The notes under the pieces were generated by a model. It had not been told where the DNA came from. It did not search any database and saw nothing but the letters and a program-made list of their open reading frames with translations. Of a stretch of DNA of 64,000 bases, positions 9,948 to 19,697 are shown piece by piece. The stretch's first letter is position 1, and each line of letters starts with the position of its first letter. Both the position numbers and the translations under genes were made by a program. Source of the stretch: Aquarana catesbeiana (lineage: Eukaryota > Chordata > Amphibia > Anura > Ranidae); assembly GCF_042186555.1 (NCBI RefSeq), contig NC_133328.1:360496676-360560675 (forward strand), read 5' to 3'.

Positions 9948-11445
9948 GGGGGCGCCCCCGCTCACTCGAGTGGGGGGAAGACTGCGACAGTTCTCAGAGC
10001 TCTGGCACGAAGACTTCCAGGACAGATGGGTAGTCTCCACGGTAACCTTAGGGTACAAGCTGGAGTTTCAGGAATTCCCTTCTCCTCGGTTCCTCAGATC
10101 AAATGTTCCCAGAGACCCAGAGAAGAAGCAGTCGCTCCTTCTAGCGTTAGAGCGACTTTTGTCGCAGGAGGTCATTATGATAGTTCCCGCAAAGGACCAG
10201 GGATTGGGCTTCTACTCCAACCTTTTTACGGTCCAAAAGCCAAATGGGGATGTCAGGCCCATTTTGGACTTAAGGGATCTGAACCGATTCCTAAGGATTC
10301 AATCCTTCCGCATGGAATCAATTCGAACAGTAGTTCCCACCCTGCAGGGAGGAGAATTTCTGGCATCAATAGACATCAGAGATGCATATCTGCATGTGCC
10401 CATTTTTCCTGCTCATCAGAAGTTTCTGCGCTTCGAGGTAGGAGGGCGCCATTTCCAGTTTGTGGCTCTGCCTTTTGGGATAGCCACTGCACCTCGAGTG
10501 TTCACAAAGATCTTGGCTCCTCCTCTGGCCAGATTAAGGGCTCAGGGTATAGCTGTCATAGCATACCTAGACGACCTGCTCTTGATAGACCGGTCAGTAG
10601 CCTCTTTGAATGGAAACTTGAGGACCACGGTCAGGTATCTAGAACACCTGGGTTGGATCCTCAACTTAGAAAAGTCTTTCCTAAAACCAGTAAGAAGACT
10701 GGAGTATTTAGGTCTGATTATAGATACAAGCCAGGAGAAAATATTTCTACCCCAGGCAAAGATCACTGCTTTGAGAGAGCTGATTCTGACAGTAAGGACC
10801 AAGAAGGGTCCCTCAGTCCGCCTTTGTATGAGGCTACTAGGGAAGATGGCGTCTTCATTCGAAGCAGTTCCCTATGCTCAGTTTCACTCAAGAATGCTGC
10901 AACACAGTATTCTGTCGACCTGGAACAAGAAGGTTCAGGCATTAGACTTTCCGATGCACCTGTCGCATGCGGTGCGTCAGAGCCTCAATTGGTGGCTCAT
11001 ACCCGAAAACCTGCAGAAGGGGAAATCCTTTCTACCGGTTACCTGGACGGTGGTAACAACAGATGCCAGTCTGTCAGGTTGGGGAGCAGTTCTGGAACAG
11101 GCTTACGGTCCAAGGGGTATGGTCCAAGACAGAGAGGACCTTACCCATCAACATTCTGGAGATCCGGGCGATCTAGCTCTAAAAGCCTGGACTATCAGGC
11201 TACAGGGTTGTCCGGTCAGGATCCAGTCCGACAATGCCACAGCAGTGGCTTATGTCAATCATCAGGGAGGCACCCGGAGCCGAGCTGCTCAAAAAGAGGT
11301 GAACCAGATCTTAGTCTGGGCAGAGATGCATGTGCCATGCATATCGGCAGTTTTCATCCCGGGAATAGAGAATTGGCAGGCGGACTATCTAAGTCGCCAG
11401 CAGTTACTTCCAGGGGAATGGTCTCTGCATCCCGACGTCTTTTAG
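9688..11445 (+). CDS. DIRS reverse transcriptase / RNase H
   Basis: 585 codons, +1 relative to Gag, overlapping its end. The RT core starts near residue 130. LFTVQKPNGDVRPILDLRDL is the first catalytic-domain block. SIDIRDAYLHVPI carries the first catalytic Asp at about residue 232, and AYLDDLLLID carries the YLDD box at about residue 295. RNase H follows: VVTTDASLSGWGAVLE around residue 458 and IQSDNATAVAYVNHQGG around 514. The frame ends at a TAG immediately after SLHPDVF; coding similarity of DIRS type continues in the same frame to 11841. The true translation start is unclear because the first about 100 residues lie inside Gag. The enzyme copies the element RNA into DNA and degrades the RNA strand. 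Confidence 0.93.
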   Translation: MVQGCLERTWITISRESLVGKALSYLSRRRVSVPLSNGLFPQRRGLQPPGSLDGRLHRGSETRVNPRDKRSPGERSLLGKTLRPLHEGAPPLTRVGGRLRQFSELWHEDFQDRWVVSTVTLGYKLEFQEFPSPRFLRSNVPRDPEKKQSLLLALERLLSQEVIMIVPAKDQGLGFYSNLFTVQKPNGDVRPILDLRDLNRFLRIQSFRMESIRTVVPTLQGGEFLASIDIRDAYLHVPIFPAHQKFLRFEVGGRHFQFVALPFGIATAPRVFTKILAPPLARLRAQGIAVIAYLDDLLLIDRSVASLNGNLRTTVRYLEHLGWILNLEKSFLKPVRRLEYLGLIIDTSQEKIFLPQAKITALRELILTVRTKKGPSVRLCMRLLGKMASSFEAVPYAQFHSRMLQHSILSTWNKKVQALDFPMHLSHAVRQSLNWWLIPENLQKGKSFLPVTWTVVTTDASLSGWGAVLEQAYGPRGMVQDREDLTHQHSGDPGDLALKAWTIRLQGCPVRIQSDNATAVAYVNHQGGTRSRAAQKEVNQILVWAEMHVPCISAVFIPGIENWQADYLSRQQLLPGEWSLHPDVF

Positions 11446-11841
11446 GCCATATGCCAAAGATGGGGGGTTCCAGATGTAGATCTCTTTGCATCCCGATTCA
11501 ACAAAAAGATAGACAGATTTGTGGCAAGGACAAAAGATCCTCTTGAATGCGGGACGGATGCGTTGGTGATTCCGTGGCATCGGTTCTCACTGATTTACGC
11601 ATTCCCGCCTATTCTGCTACTACCACGACTCCTTCGCAGGATCAGGCAGGAAAGGAAGTCGGTACTTCTGGTGGCCCCCGCTTGGCCCAGAAGGACTTGG
11701 TATGCAGAAATAGTAAGGATGACGGTGGGTTCCCCGTGGACCCTACCGGTACGCCCAGACCTGTTATCTCAGGGTCCAGTGTTCCATCCTGCCTTACAAA
11801 CGCTAAATTTGACGGTTTGGCTATTGAGACCCACGTTCTGA
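11446..11841 (+). pseudogene. DIRS RT ORF, distal domain after an in-frame TAG
   Basis: In the same frame as the RT ORF, directly behind the TAG at 11443-11445. It contains VPDVDLFASRFNKKIDRF, YAFPPILLLPRLL and VLLVAPAWPRRTWY, a run that in DIRS polyproteins follows RNase H. It belongs with the RT ORF; the stop is a single change (a CAG codon would become TAG by C to T). It overlaps the start of the recombinase frame from 11547. I cannot tell from this sequence whether the stop is a mutation or a read-through point, but a private mutation is more likely. Confidence 0.8.
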
Positions 11842-12866
11842 AGAGTCGTGGGCTCTCAGGTCCTGTCATATCTACCTTGATTAATGCAAGGAAGCCAGCT
11901 TCCAGGATGATTTATCATAGAGTCTGGAAGGCTTATATAACCTGGTGTGAATCCAGAGGTTGGCATCCCAGGAAATATGTCATAGGTAGAATCCTTGATT
12001 TTCTACAGATGGGATTAGAGATGAAGCTGGCCTTGAGTACCATCAAGGGCCAGGTTTCTGCTTTATCAGTATTATTTCAGCGGCCACTTGCTTCGCATTC
12101 TTTGGTCCGAAACTTTATGCAGGGGGTGATGCATCTTAATCCTCCGGTTAAAGCGCCCCTAAACCCCTGGGACTTGAATTTGGTCCTGGCTGTGTTACAG
12201 AAACAGCCTTTTGAACCAATAAGTCAGATTCCTTTGGTCTTGTTGACAAGGAAATTAATTTTTCTGGTGGCCATCTCTTCTGCTAGAAGAGTATCAGAAT
12301 TAGCAGCTCTTTCCTGTAAGGAGCCTTATTTGATTATACACAAGGATAGAGTGGTACTACGCCCTCATCCTAGTTTTTTACCGAAGGTGGTTTCTGATTT
12401 TCATTTAAACCAAGACATTGTTCTACCTTCCTTTTTTCCAGATCCCTGTTCTCCGGAAGAGAGATCTCTACATTCGTTGGATGTAGTAAGAGCAGTTAAG
12501 GCCTATCTAGAGGCAACTACTCAGATCCGCAAGACGGATGTTTTGTTTGTGCTGCCAGAGGGTCCCAATAGAGGACAGGCAGCGTCAAAAGCTACCATTT
12601 CTAAATGGATTCGACAGTTGATCATTCAAGCTTACGGTTTGAAACAGAAGATTCCTCCGTTTCAGATCAGGGCACATTCCACAAGGGCTATTGGTGCTTC
12701 TTGGGCAGTGCATCACCGGGCCTCTATGGCTCAAATCTGCAAGGCCGCAACCTGGTCTTCAGTTCATACATTCACCAGATTCTATCAGGTGGATGTGAGA
12801 AGGCATGAGGATATCGCCTTTGGGCGTAGTGTGCTGCAGGCAGCGGTACAGGGTCCTCAGGTCTGA
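11547..12866 (+). CDS. DIRS tyrosine recombinase
   Basis: 439 codons. The core-binding SAM-like region lies at about residues 100-200. The catalytic domain follows: Arg in SSARRVSELAAL (about 247-248), the His-x-x-Arg box RAHSTRAIG (H377, R380), and the nucleophilic Tyr in WSSVHTFTRFYQ (Y413). All key residues are present. It would insert the circular cDNA without target duplication. The first about 75 residues overlap the distal RT frame and may be untranslated or reached from a later start. In frame with Gag, +2 relative to RT. No lesion seen. Confidence 0.93.
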   Translation: MRDGCVGDSVASVLTDLRIPAYSATTTTPSQDQAGKEVGTSGGPRLAQKDLVCRNSKDDGGFPVDPTGTPRPVISGSSVPSCLTNAKFDGLAIETHVLKSRGLSGPVISTLINARKPASRMIYHRVWKAYITWCESRGWHPRKYVIGRILDFLQMGLEMKLALSTIKGQVSALSVLFQRPLASHSLVRNFMQGVMHLNPPVKAPLNPWDLNLVLAVLQKQPFEPISQIPLVLLTRKLIFLVAISSARRVSELAALSCKEPYLIIHKDRVVLRPHPSFLPKVVSDFHLNQDIVLPSFFPDPCSPEERSLHSLDVVRAVKAYLEATTQIRKTDVLFVLPEGPNRGQAASKATISKWIRQLIIQAYGLKQKIPPFQIRAHSTRAIGASWAVHHRASMAQICKAATWSSVHTFTRFYQVDVRRHEDIAFGRSVLQAAVQGPQV

Positions 12867-12922
12867 TTGCACCCTACTTGGTCGTGGTTCCCCCCCCTCA
12901 GGTAGCATTGCTCTGGGACATC

Positions 12923-13038
12923 CCATCAGTAATTACTGTGGCTCTGTGTCCCGTGATGTTCGAGAAAGAAAATAGGATTTTTTAAAACAGCTTACCTGTA
13001 AAATCCTTTTCTTTCGAAGGACATCACGGGACACAGAG
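12923..13038 (+). repeat. DIRS internal complementary region (circle junction)
   Basis: The left half (12923-12971) is the reverse complement of the element's outer left end (7364-7412). The right half (12974-13038) is the reverse complement of the outer right end (13195-13259). The ICR is therefore complementary to the two element ends joined head to tail, exactly the template needed to complete and circularise DIRS cDNA. Between the halves is the string 'ggattttttaaaacagctta', matching the right end. Confidence 0.93.
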
Positions 13039-13078
13039 GTCCCGCCCCTCTTCTAATACACTATATTGCTTGGCTACA

Positions 13079-13265
13079 AAACTGAGGTATCCCTGCAAGG
13101 GGGAGGGATTATATAGGGGGTTGAACTTCCTGATAGGGTGTGCCAGTGTCCAATCACCAGTGATACCTATATAACCCATCAGTAATTACTGTGGCTCTGT
13201 GTCCCGTGATGTCCTTCGAAAGAAAAGGATTTTACAGGTAAGCTGTTTTAAAAAATCCTATTTTT
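13079..13265 (+). repeat. DIRS right inverted terminal repeat
   Basis: Reverse complement of the left terminal repeat from 'aaaactgaggtatccctgca' to 'ccgtgatg', then a right-specific extension 'ccttcgaaagaaaaggattt' and on to 'aaaaaatcctatttt'. The extension is represented in the internal complementary region, supporting the boundary at about 13265. Confidence 0.92.
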
Positions 13266-13770
13266 TCATATGTGTTTTGGGGATATTTATTATAGCAAAA
13301 AGTAAAAAATAATGCGTTTCTTTCAAAATTGTCACTATTTTTTTGTTTATAGAGCAAAAAATAAAAACCGCAGAGGTGATCAAATACCACCAAAAGAAAG
13401 CTCTATTTGTGGGGGAAAAAAGGCGTCAATTTTGTTTGGGTGCCACGTCGCACGACCGCGCTATTGTCAGTTAAAGCAACGCAGTGCCGAATCGCAAAAA
13501 GTGCTCTGGTCTTTGGGCAGCCAAATGGTCCGGGGGTTAAGTGGTTAAGCATCACTGCTTCTGAAAAAGCAATTGTTTTAAACATTTTTTTTTGCATTGA
13601 TACATGTCCCCCAGGGCAGTACCCGTACCCTCATACCCTTTTTAAAGCCAATTACTTGCATATAAGCCTTCAAAATGGACTCTTTTGATTTTTCTTGTTT
13701 GGCTCCTGTAGACTTCAGTGGGGTTCGCGTTCAGGTTAGAACTTTTTCGGAGGGGTTCAGCCCATCTCTA

Positions 13771-13778
13771 GTATCAGG
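13771..13778. repeat. hAT target-site duplication, right (GTATCAGG)
   Basis: Partner of 5974-5981, with two mismatches. The next base continues the L1 reading order. Confidence 0.7.
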
Positions 13779-13985
13779 TCACTCTGTCGAATGTCTTCTC
13801 AGTGTCAATAGACAGGCAGAACCCATGTTTGCGTTTGGAGGTGAGACAATGAGATAATGGCCTTAACAGTGTAATCCCTGCCTTCCGGTCCAGGGATAAA
13901 GCACACTGGATTGAAGAAAATCCAGGAATTAAGGAATGGGGTCAATCAATTCACCAGGATTTTCAAAAATATTTTCATATTGATG
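13779..13985 (-). pseudogene. L1 ORF2 reverse transcriptase fragment (middle piece)
   Basis: Minus strand. From 13985 downward it encodes NINMKIFLKILVN, then a VGFIPGREG-like block, then SIDTEKTFDRVT, matching the order LLNVDLKWYAKTLANR, VGFVPGRE, SLDAEKAFDRVAW in the L1 at 60.7 kb. Contains stops and frameshifts. Continues at 5973 across the hAT insertion and at 17598 across the TTAA insertion. Confidence 0.85.
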
Positions 13986-14000
13986 TTTACCACCCACAAA

Positions 14001-14003
<3 letters not shown>

Positions 14004-14071
<68 letters not shown>
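14004..14071. repeat. (TA)n microsatellite
   Basis: Uninterrupted TA dinucleotides for about 68 bp. The YIYIYI frame on the minus strand is a consequence of the repeat. Confidence 0.97.
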
Positions 14072-14988
<917 letters not shown>

Positions 14989-15237
14989 GCAGAGACCCTA
15001 TAGAATAAAATGATGGGTGTTGCAATTTTTTATGTCACACAGTATTTGCGCAGCAGTTTTTGAAAAGCAATTTTTTGGGAAAAAGATCATTTTCATGAAT
15101 TAAAAAAAACAAAAACACTAAAGTTAGCCCAATTTTTTTCACAATGTGAAAGATGATGTTATGCCGAGTAAATAGATACCTTATCATGTCACACGTTAAA
15201 ATTGTGTCTGCCTGTGGAATGGCAGCAAACTACGGTG

Positions 15238-15241
15238 CTTA
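15238..15241. repeat. LTR-element target duplication, left (CTTA)
   Basis: CTTA directly before TGTAACCCC; the partner is CTTA at 16826-16829. The sister TTAA element has a single 'ctta' at the equivalent position (around 39748). Confidence 0.75.
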
Positions 15242-16170
15242 TGTAACCCCCTGTTCCTAAAAATGGGGCTATAGTGTAAATTCAGTTTTTGATTGTATAT
15301 TTGGTTCTTTTCTAAAATTGGCTGAGTTGTGCATTTCCCACTGTTGCCAGTAGGTGTCACTGGTACCACAGGACAGTGTAAGAATTACAACTAGGTTGAG
15401 CTGTAATGAATATTCTTTTTTTCTGGAAACAGCCCAGTAGGAGGTTCCTGACCGCTGTGCATTCTGGGAAGGGGTATTTATTGGACAGATGCCATGTGCT
15501 CTATTCAGTCTTACCTCAGGGCCCTTCTGGCCTGAGGATGTGCTGCTGCAAGTTCTGCAGTAGGCCCAGAAGTCTGTCTGGAACCTACTAATCCTGAGGG
15601 GGTTTTTAGGCTGTCTTGCCTGTGTGGTAGAATCCGAGCCAAGCTGAGGAGATCCAGGGGAGGACCCTTGCTGGAGAGAGCCAGGATGAAGGCGGGTCTC
15701 TCAGGAGGGCCTGGTGACTCGGTTGGAGGACTCACCTATATCTAAACTACCCTTACAGTACCGCCGGGTCGGCTTAAAGGTTCTGGTACTGTCAAGCTGT
15801 TCTACAATCTAATCAAGGTAACTAGCTCCTTGCTGCTAAGTCTGTGACAGAGACTTATCTAAGAGTTCTGCTGGCTGCTAAGTCTGTGAGAGAGGCTTAC
15901 ACAGGTATTCAGGATCTGCTAAAAGAAAGCTGTTTTATCCTTTGGATTCAAGGAGTCTGTAAGTGATCTGCTAAAAAGTGTATCTGAAACCTCCCCTACA
16001 ACCTTTCTCAAGTTCTCATTAAAGCATTGAAAAATACCTAAAATGACTGGCGCCTAAAATCTGTTCTAAATCCCATTATAGCCATGGACTCATCTCTGTG
16101 GTGAATGTAAGCTTGCTCCCTGTATCTGGAGGTACCTCTTCGCTCCCAGTAGACCCAGGGGGGCGCTACA
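15242..16170 (+). repeat. LTR, plus orientation
   Basis: 929 bp beginning TGTAACCCCC and ending GGGCGCTACA, so it has the TG...CA ends of LTRs. It contains a 'ggggtatttattgg' TATA-like box near 15471 and an ATTAAA polyadenylation-type signal at 16018. A primer binding site follows three bases downstream. The 15835-15900 part contains a small internal duplication ('ctgctaagtctgtga'). Confidence 0.82.
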
Positions 16171-16173
16171 TTT

Positions 16174-16191
16174 TGGCGCCCAACATGGGGC
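16174..16191 (+). promoter_or_regulatory. Primer binding site, tRNA-Lys(1,2) type
   Basis: TGGCGCCCAACATGGGGC, which differs at one position from the established 18-base complement of the 3' end of tRNA-Lys(1,2), used by several retroviruses. The mismatch is a CpG-decay type change. It lies three bases after the LTR end, where a primer binding site belongs. Confidence 0.85.
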
Positions 16192-16231
16192 CTGGCGGAA
16201 AAAGTTTGCCGTTATCCCTAGCAACCAACTG

Positions 16232-16825
16232 ATTAGATTGTAGAACACCTTGACAGTTCCAGAACCTTTAAGCCGACCAAGCGGTACAGTAAGGGTAGTT
16301 TAGATATCGGTGTGTCCTCCAACTGAATCACCAGGCCTTCCTGAGAGACCAGCCTTCATTTTGGCTCTCTCCAGCAAAGGTCCTCCCCTGGATCTCCTCA
16401 GCTATGCTCGGCTTCTTCCAAACAGGCAAAACAGCCTAAGGACCACCTCAGGATTAGTAGGCCCCAGACAGGCTTCTGGGCCTACTGCAGGACTTGCAGC
16501 AGCACATCCTCAGGCCAGAAGGGCCCGAGGTAAGACTGACTAGAGCACATGGCATCTGTACAATAAATACCCCTTCCCAGAATGCACAGCGACCAGGAAC
16601 CTCCTACTGGACTATTTCCAGAAAAAGGAATATTCATTACAGCTTAACCTAGTTGTAACTCTCACACTGTCCTGTGGTACCAGTGACACCTACTGGCAAC
16701 AGTGGGAAATGCACAACTCAGCCAATTTTAGAACAGAACCAAATATACAATCAAATCTGAGCTGTTTACAGCTCAGGCAAAAACTAAATTTACACTATAG
16801 CCCCATTTTTAGGAACGGGGCTACA
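16232..16825 (-). repeat. Inverted partial LTR copy
   Basis: Reverse complement of 15242-15815, about 590 bp at roughly 90 percent identity by eye. It includes a segment 'gctgtttacagctcaggcaa' missing from the plus copy, so the two are not from a simple local inversion of one sequence. The join at about 16231 is abrupt, behind the PBS leader. Confidence 0.82.
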
Positions 16826-17597
16826 CTTAAAATTCTCGATAGGTGACACTTTAAATGCCTTTACAGTTTACCAGTTTAGAGTTGCACAGGAGGTCTGGTG
16901 CTAGAATTATTGCTCTTGTTCTGACGTTCGTGACAATACCTCACGCGTGTGGTTCGATTGCCGTTTATATATGCGTGCAGGAGTAACATATGCATTCACA
17001 TTTGCACGTAAGCAAGGTAGGATGGAGGCGCTTTATGTTTATTTATTTATTTATTTATTACAAACATATTTTTTTACAATTTTTTTTGTACTAACTTTAT
17101 TGCTATCACAAGAGATGAACAACATCCCCTGTGATAGCAATGGCCATGACAGGTCCTCTTTATGGACATATTTGGGGACTATTAGACCCCAAATCTCTCC
17201 TCTGGCACCCCATGTAGCCAATCAGACACAGATCATTCTGATTGGCTATCTACCTGGCCGCTGCTGGCAAAGGGGTGGAACCGGAAGTGATGAACTGCTC
17301 ATCGTTCACAGTTTTCAGAGTTACAGAAAGGGGGGAGAGAACGTCAGTATCTCTCTCTCTCTCTGTGAAGGGCAGCCATCTCCGCCAGCCACATCATTCC
17401 CGCCTCTGCAATGGGACCAGAGAGCCAGGAGAGGTGGCGGGAGAGGGGTGGGACCCCCTTCCTCCACCCGCAGAAGTGATCGAGTGGCTAATTAAAGAGA
17501 ATTGCCGCTGAAAAGATCAATAACGGGACCATGCCTGTAGGTGAATGCATCATCCTGGTATAACCACTGTCCATGTACGCTCTCCCGGCATGGTTAA

Positions 17598-18560
17598 AAG
17601 TGATAGAGGTCTGTAATTAGAAACAGTCAGATAGGCCCCAGGAAACTAGAGGATAAGTGCTGTGACTTGCATAGGCAATTGAAAGTCTCCAGGAATCTTG
17701 GGGTCAAGTGGTCTGCCAGAGACTTATAATATTGTACAGTAAGACTATCCAGTCCTGGACTCTGTTTCAGCGACCATTTTTTTGCATATATGGTGGATCA
17801 TCACATGCACAGGCTTTCTGAGATTGCAGAGGCCTAGCTAGGAACTCACCGCTTTCATTGCAGTGTTCATAGAACAGCTTTCAGGAGAGAACAAAGCTTC
17901 ATTGAGTTCTCTTTCCTAGTTCCTCCAACAAGAGAACTTCAGTTTGTTGTAAATCCTGGAAGGTTGCTTGTGCTCATGAAATCTTGTTTTGCGTCTCAAG
18001 AGCCACTATGCAGTTAGTGAGCTTGGTGCTCCCACTTGCATTTTGCAGCCATAGCAAAATAGCAACTTTTGTGTACCTCCTCCACAGGGGAGACACCCTC
18101 AAGATATTGTTAGTTCTAAAGTATTCATTCAAAGAGTGTTGGAGGGAGCTTAAACAGAGAAGAGTCCGGTCTCCAATTTTTTTGTTCAAAAATCTGTCTT
18201 TCAGAAAAGTCAAAGAAAGGATTTGTTTATGATGATCAGAAAGAACCATGCTTTCTATAGTTGTGTTTTGCAGAAATAAGAGATCAGGCTGGAACAAGAA
18301 ATGATAGTTCAAGCATGAGTATCTTTGATGTGGTATTGGAGATCAGGATGGAGATACCTCTGAATTTTGAAGCTGCATGTGTAGCGTGGAATGCCAACAG
18401 AAATCTCTTATTGGTGAGTTTAGGGATCTAGCCTGCTTTGAAGTGAGTTTCCTGCAAAAATTTAAGTGGTCTCTATGTCTATGGAGTTCAGCAAGAACAC
18501 TGAATATTTTCTTTGGTACATTGAGGCCCTTTACATTAAGTGAGAGAACCTTCAAGGTGG
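17598..18560 (-). pseudogene. L1 ORF2 endonuclease and early RT fragment (5' piece)
   Basis: Minus strand. Begins near 18555 with LKVLSLNVKGLNVPKK, the start of the L1 apurinic-type endonuclease (NVKGLN block). SDHHKQILSL at about 18235 corresponds to the SDH motif. SPGLDSLTVQYYK near 17755 is the SPGPDGLT..YYK block before the RT, and NYRPLSLL is coded at 17600-17625. Multiple frameshifts, and most of the endonuclease is deleted. The copy continues at 13985 and then 5973, giving an L1 ORF2 about 1.5 kb long when the insertions are discounted. Confidence 0.85.
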
Positions 18561-19622
18561 ATTGTAATGAAGTGTGAGTAGACTGGGAAATGGCTGAAGG
18601 TATGCAGAAGTTTTATTAACTATGTATAAGTGAATATACTCCAATCTCTATAGGAGTATACACATATGCAGATAAATATCTCAGAATCATTGAACAAAAG
18701 TAGTAGTTCCATCAGCAATATACTGCACATTTATTGATAAGGTTGCATTATATATACAAAATACAAATTAAACAGTATTCTCAACACAATGTACAGTATA
18801 ATTATGGTGGATTACATAATGTTTACAAATTACACACAAAAACATATTTACAATACAATGTACAGTTTACTTCTCATTTTCAGATCTGGTTATGCTGACT
18901 GCTTTTGGTGTCCCCTCACAAAGAGAGTGCACAGCTTAGTAACATAATATTAAAATCATTCTCTTCTTTCTGTACAGTGGCTAATACAATGCACCCTAAT
19001 TGGTCACTGTACCTAGAAAATGTATATTGGGTGCAGCCTGATTGGAGGATTCAAATAAGACTTCTGTTTACAATCCATGTGAGATGTGACAAGGAAAGAC
19101 AATGGAAGTACAAAACTATTTACAGTAACACCAACAGGGAAGTTAGGAATGGTTTGATGCTGAAACACTGAATGCTGAAACACACTAAATGGTTGAAATA
19201 TATTTACCAGTACATCTCAATAAAATATATTTCTAGTTAAAATATTTTTGTTAATCTGTTAATGGGGTTCATATATAAACTCATTATCTAACAGTATCCA
19301 TGTCCACTTGAAAAGAAAGCCCCCTAGGGGGGTAAAATTGGAAAAAAGGAGAAATGTGAAGGATAAAAGCAGAAGAGAAGGGAGAGATTGTGAATAAGAA
19401 CAGATCCCAGCTGCTGAAAGACTTGATACCAGAGGAGCTACAAGGTCACCTATATGGGGCAATAGGGATAGGTACTGATAGGAATATTTAAAGAAAGACA
19501 GCTAAGTTTTGCAAGACTCAGTGAGTTTGTGGTTTGGGGGTATGAAACAAGCTAAATTGATCAAAGACTACCCAGCAACACAAAGCCTTAAACACTGCAT
19601 TATTGGACAGGCAAATAAGAAC

Positions 19623-19625
<3 letters not shown>
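18561..19625. other. Intergenic, nothing recognised
   Basis: AT-rich with no coding signature. Upstream of the L1 ORF2 remnant some L1 leader may persist but cannot be shown. The purine-rich stretch 19330-19390 has no match I recognise. Confidence 0.4.

Positions 19626-19692
<67 letters not shown>
19626..19692. repeat. (TA)n microsatellite
   Basis: About 66 bp of TA directly at the left end of the Tc1 element; TA is also the Tc1 target, so the element may have inserted into or expanded this tract. Confidence 0.97.

Positions 19693-19697
<5 letters not shown>

Larger units (their letters stand above)
7364..13265 (+). mobile_element. DIRS-type tyrosine-recombinase retrotransposon, nearly complete
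   Basis: A 5.9-kb element with inverted terminal repeats, three coding regions in the DIRS order (Gag, RT/RNase H with distal domain, tyrosine recombinase) and an internal complementary region. It has no integrase. DIRS elements reverse-transcribe to a circular intermediate that is inserted by the tyrosine recombinase, so no long target duplication is expected and none is seen. The flanks (ending 'gaggaaaaaaat' and starting 'catatgtgtt') belong to the interrupted TTAA element. Only one obvious lesion exists: a TAG at 11443 in the RT ORF. Gag and the recombinase are open throughout, suggesting a young insertion. Confidence 0.93.
6761..13548. mobile_element. TTAA-flanked transposon, split by DIRS
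   Basis: Starts TTAACCGGTTGCCAACCGG and ends CCGGGGGTTAAGTGGTTAA, i.e. imperfect inverted termini TTAACC. The flanking hAT sequence 'cactTTAAgcatcactg' is found uninterrupted in other hAT copies (compare the complement of 30908-30920 and 52316-52330), which shows that TTAA is the duplicated target. TTAA duplication points to a piggyBac-type (or Kolobok) element. The body, about 890 bp without the DIRS, is non-coding and contains 'caaataccaccaaaagaaagctc', also present (inverted) at 38.75 kb in the sister copy. Confidence 0.8.
5982..13770 (-). mobile_element. Non-autonomous hAT element, host of two nested insertions
   Basis: The right end reads complementary to TAGAGATGGGCTGAAC; the left end reads TAGCGTTGGGCGAAT. 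Both are decayed versions of the TAGGGATGAGC terminus of the autonomous hAT at 30659-36777. Internal blocks ('gcgcccctttacaggcatac', 'ttgcattgatacatgtcccc', 'aatccataccagaccctt') are shared with that element and with the derivatives at 46.5 and 52-54 kb. It is minus-oriented relative to the autonomous copy. Flanked by an 8-bp target duplication (6/8 match). It is interrupted at a TTAA by the element 6761-13548, so its own length is about 1.0 kb. No transposase remains. Confidence 0.8.
15242..16825 (+). mobile_element. Head-to-head LTR structure (LTR retrotransposon remnant)
   Basis: A complete LTR (15242-16170) and primer binding site are followed by a second copy of the first 590 bp of the LTR in inverted orientation (16232-16825). 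Both outer ends are therefore the same LTR 5' end (TGTAACCCC and the complement TGTAGCCCC), and they are flanked by a CTTA duplication. A normal provirus has two LTRs in the same orientation; this arrangement looks like an integrated product of self-integration or an inverted rearrangement before insertion. No gag, pol or env sequence is present. Family (Ty3-like or retroviral) not determined. Confidence 0.78.

Noticed and set aside
10026..11546. Long plus-strand frame of about 500 codons over the DIRS RT region
   Set aside because: It is a +2 shadow of the RT/RNase H frame with no domain; the RT motifs are all in the 9688 frame.
15242..16825. Complete endogenous retrovirus
   Set aside because: Only LTR, primer binding site and a short leader exist; there is no gag, pol or env and the second LTR is inverted and partial.
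18561..19625. Possible host exon or RNA gene near the Tc1 element
   Set aside because: No coding periodicity, splice signals or RNA fold could be supported.
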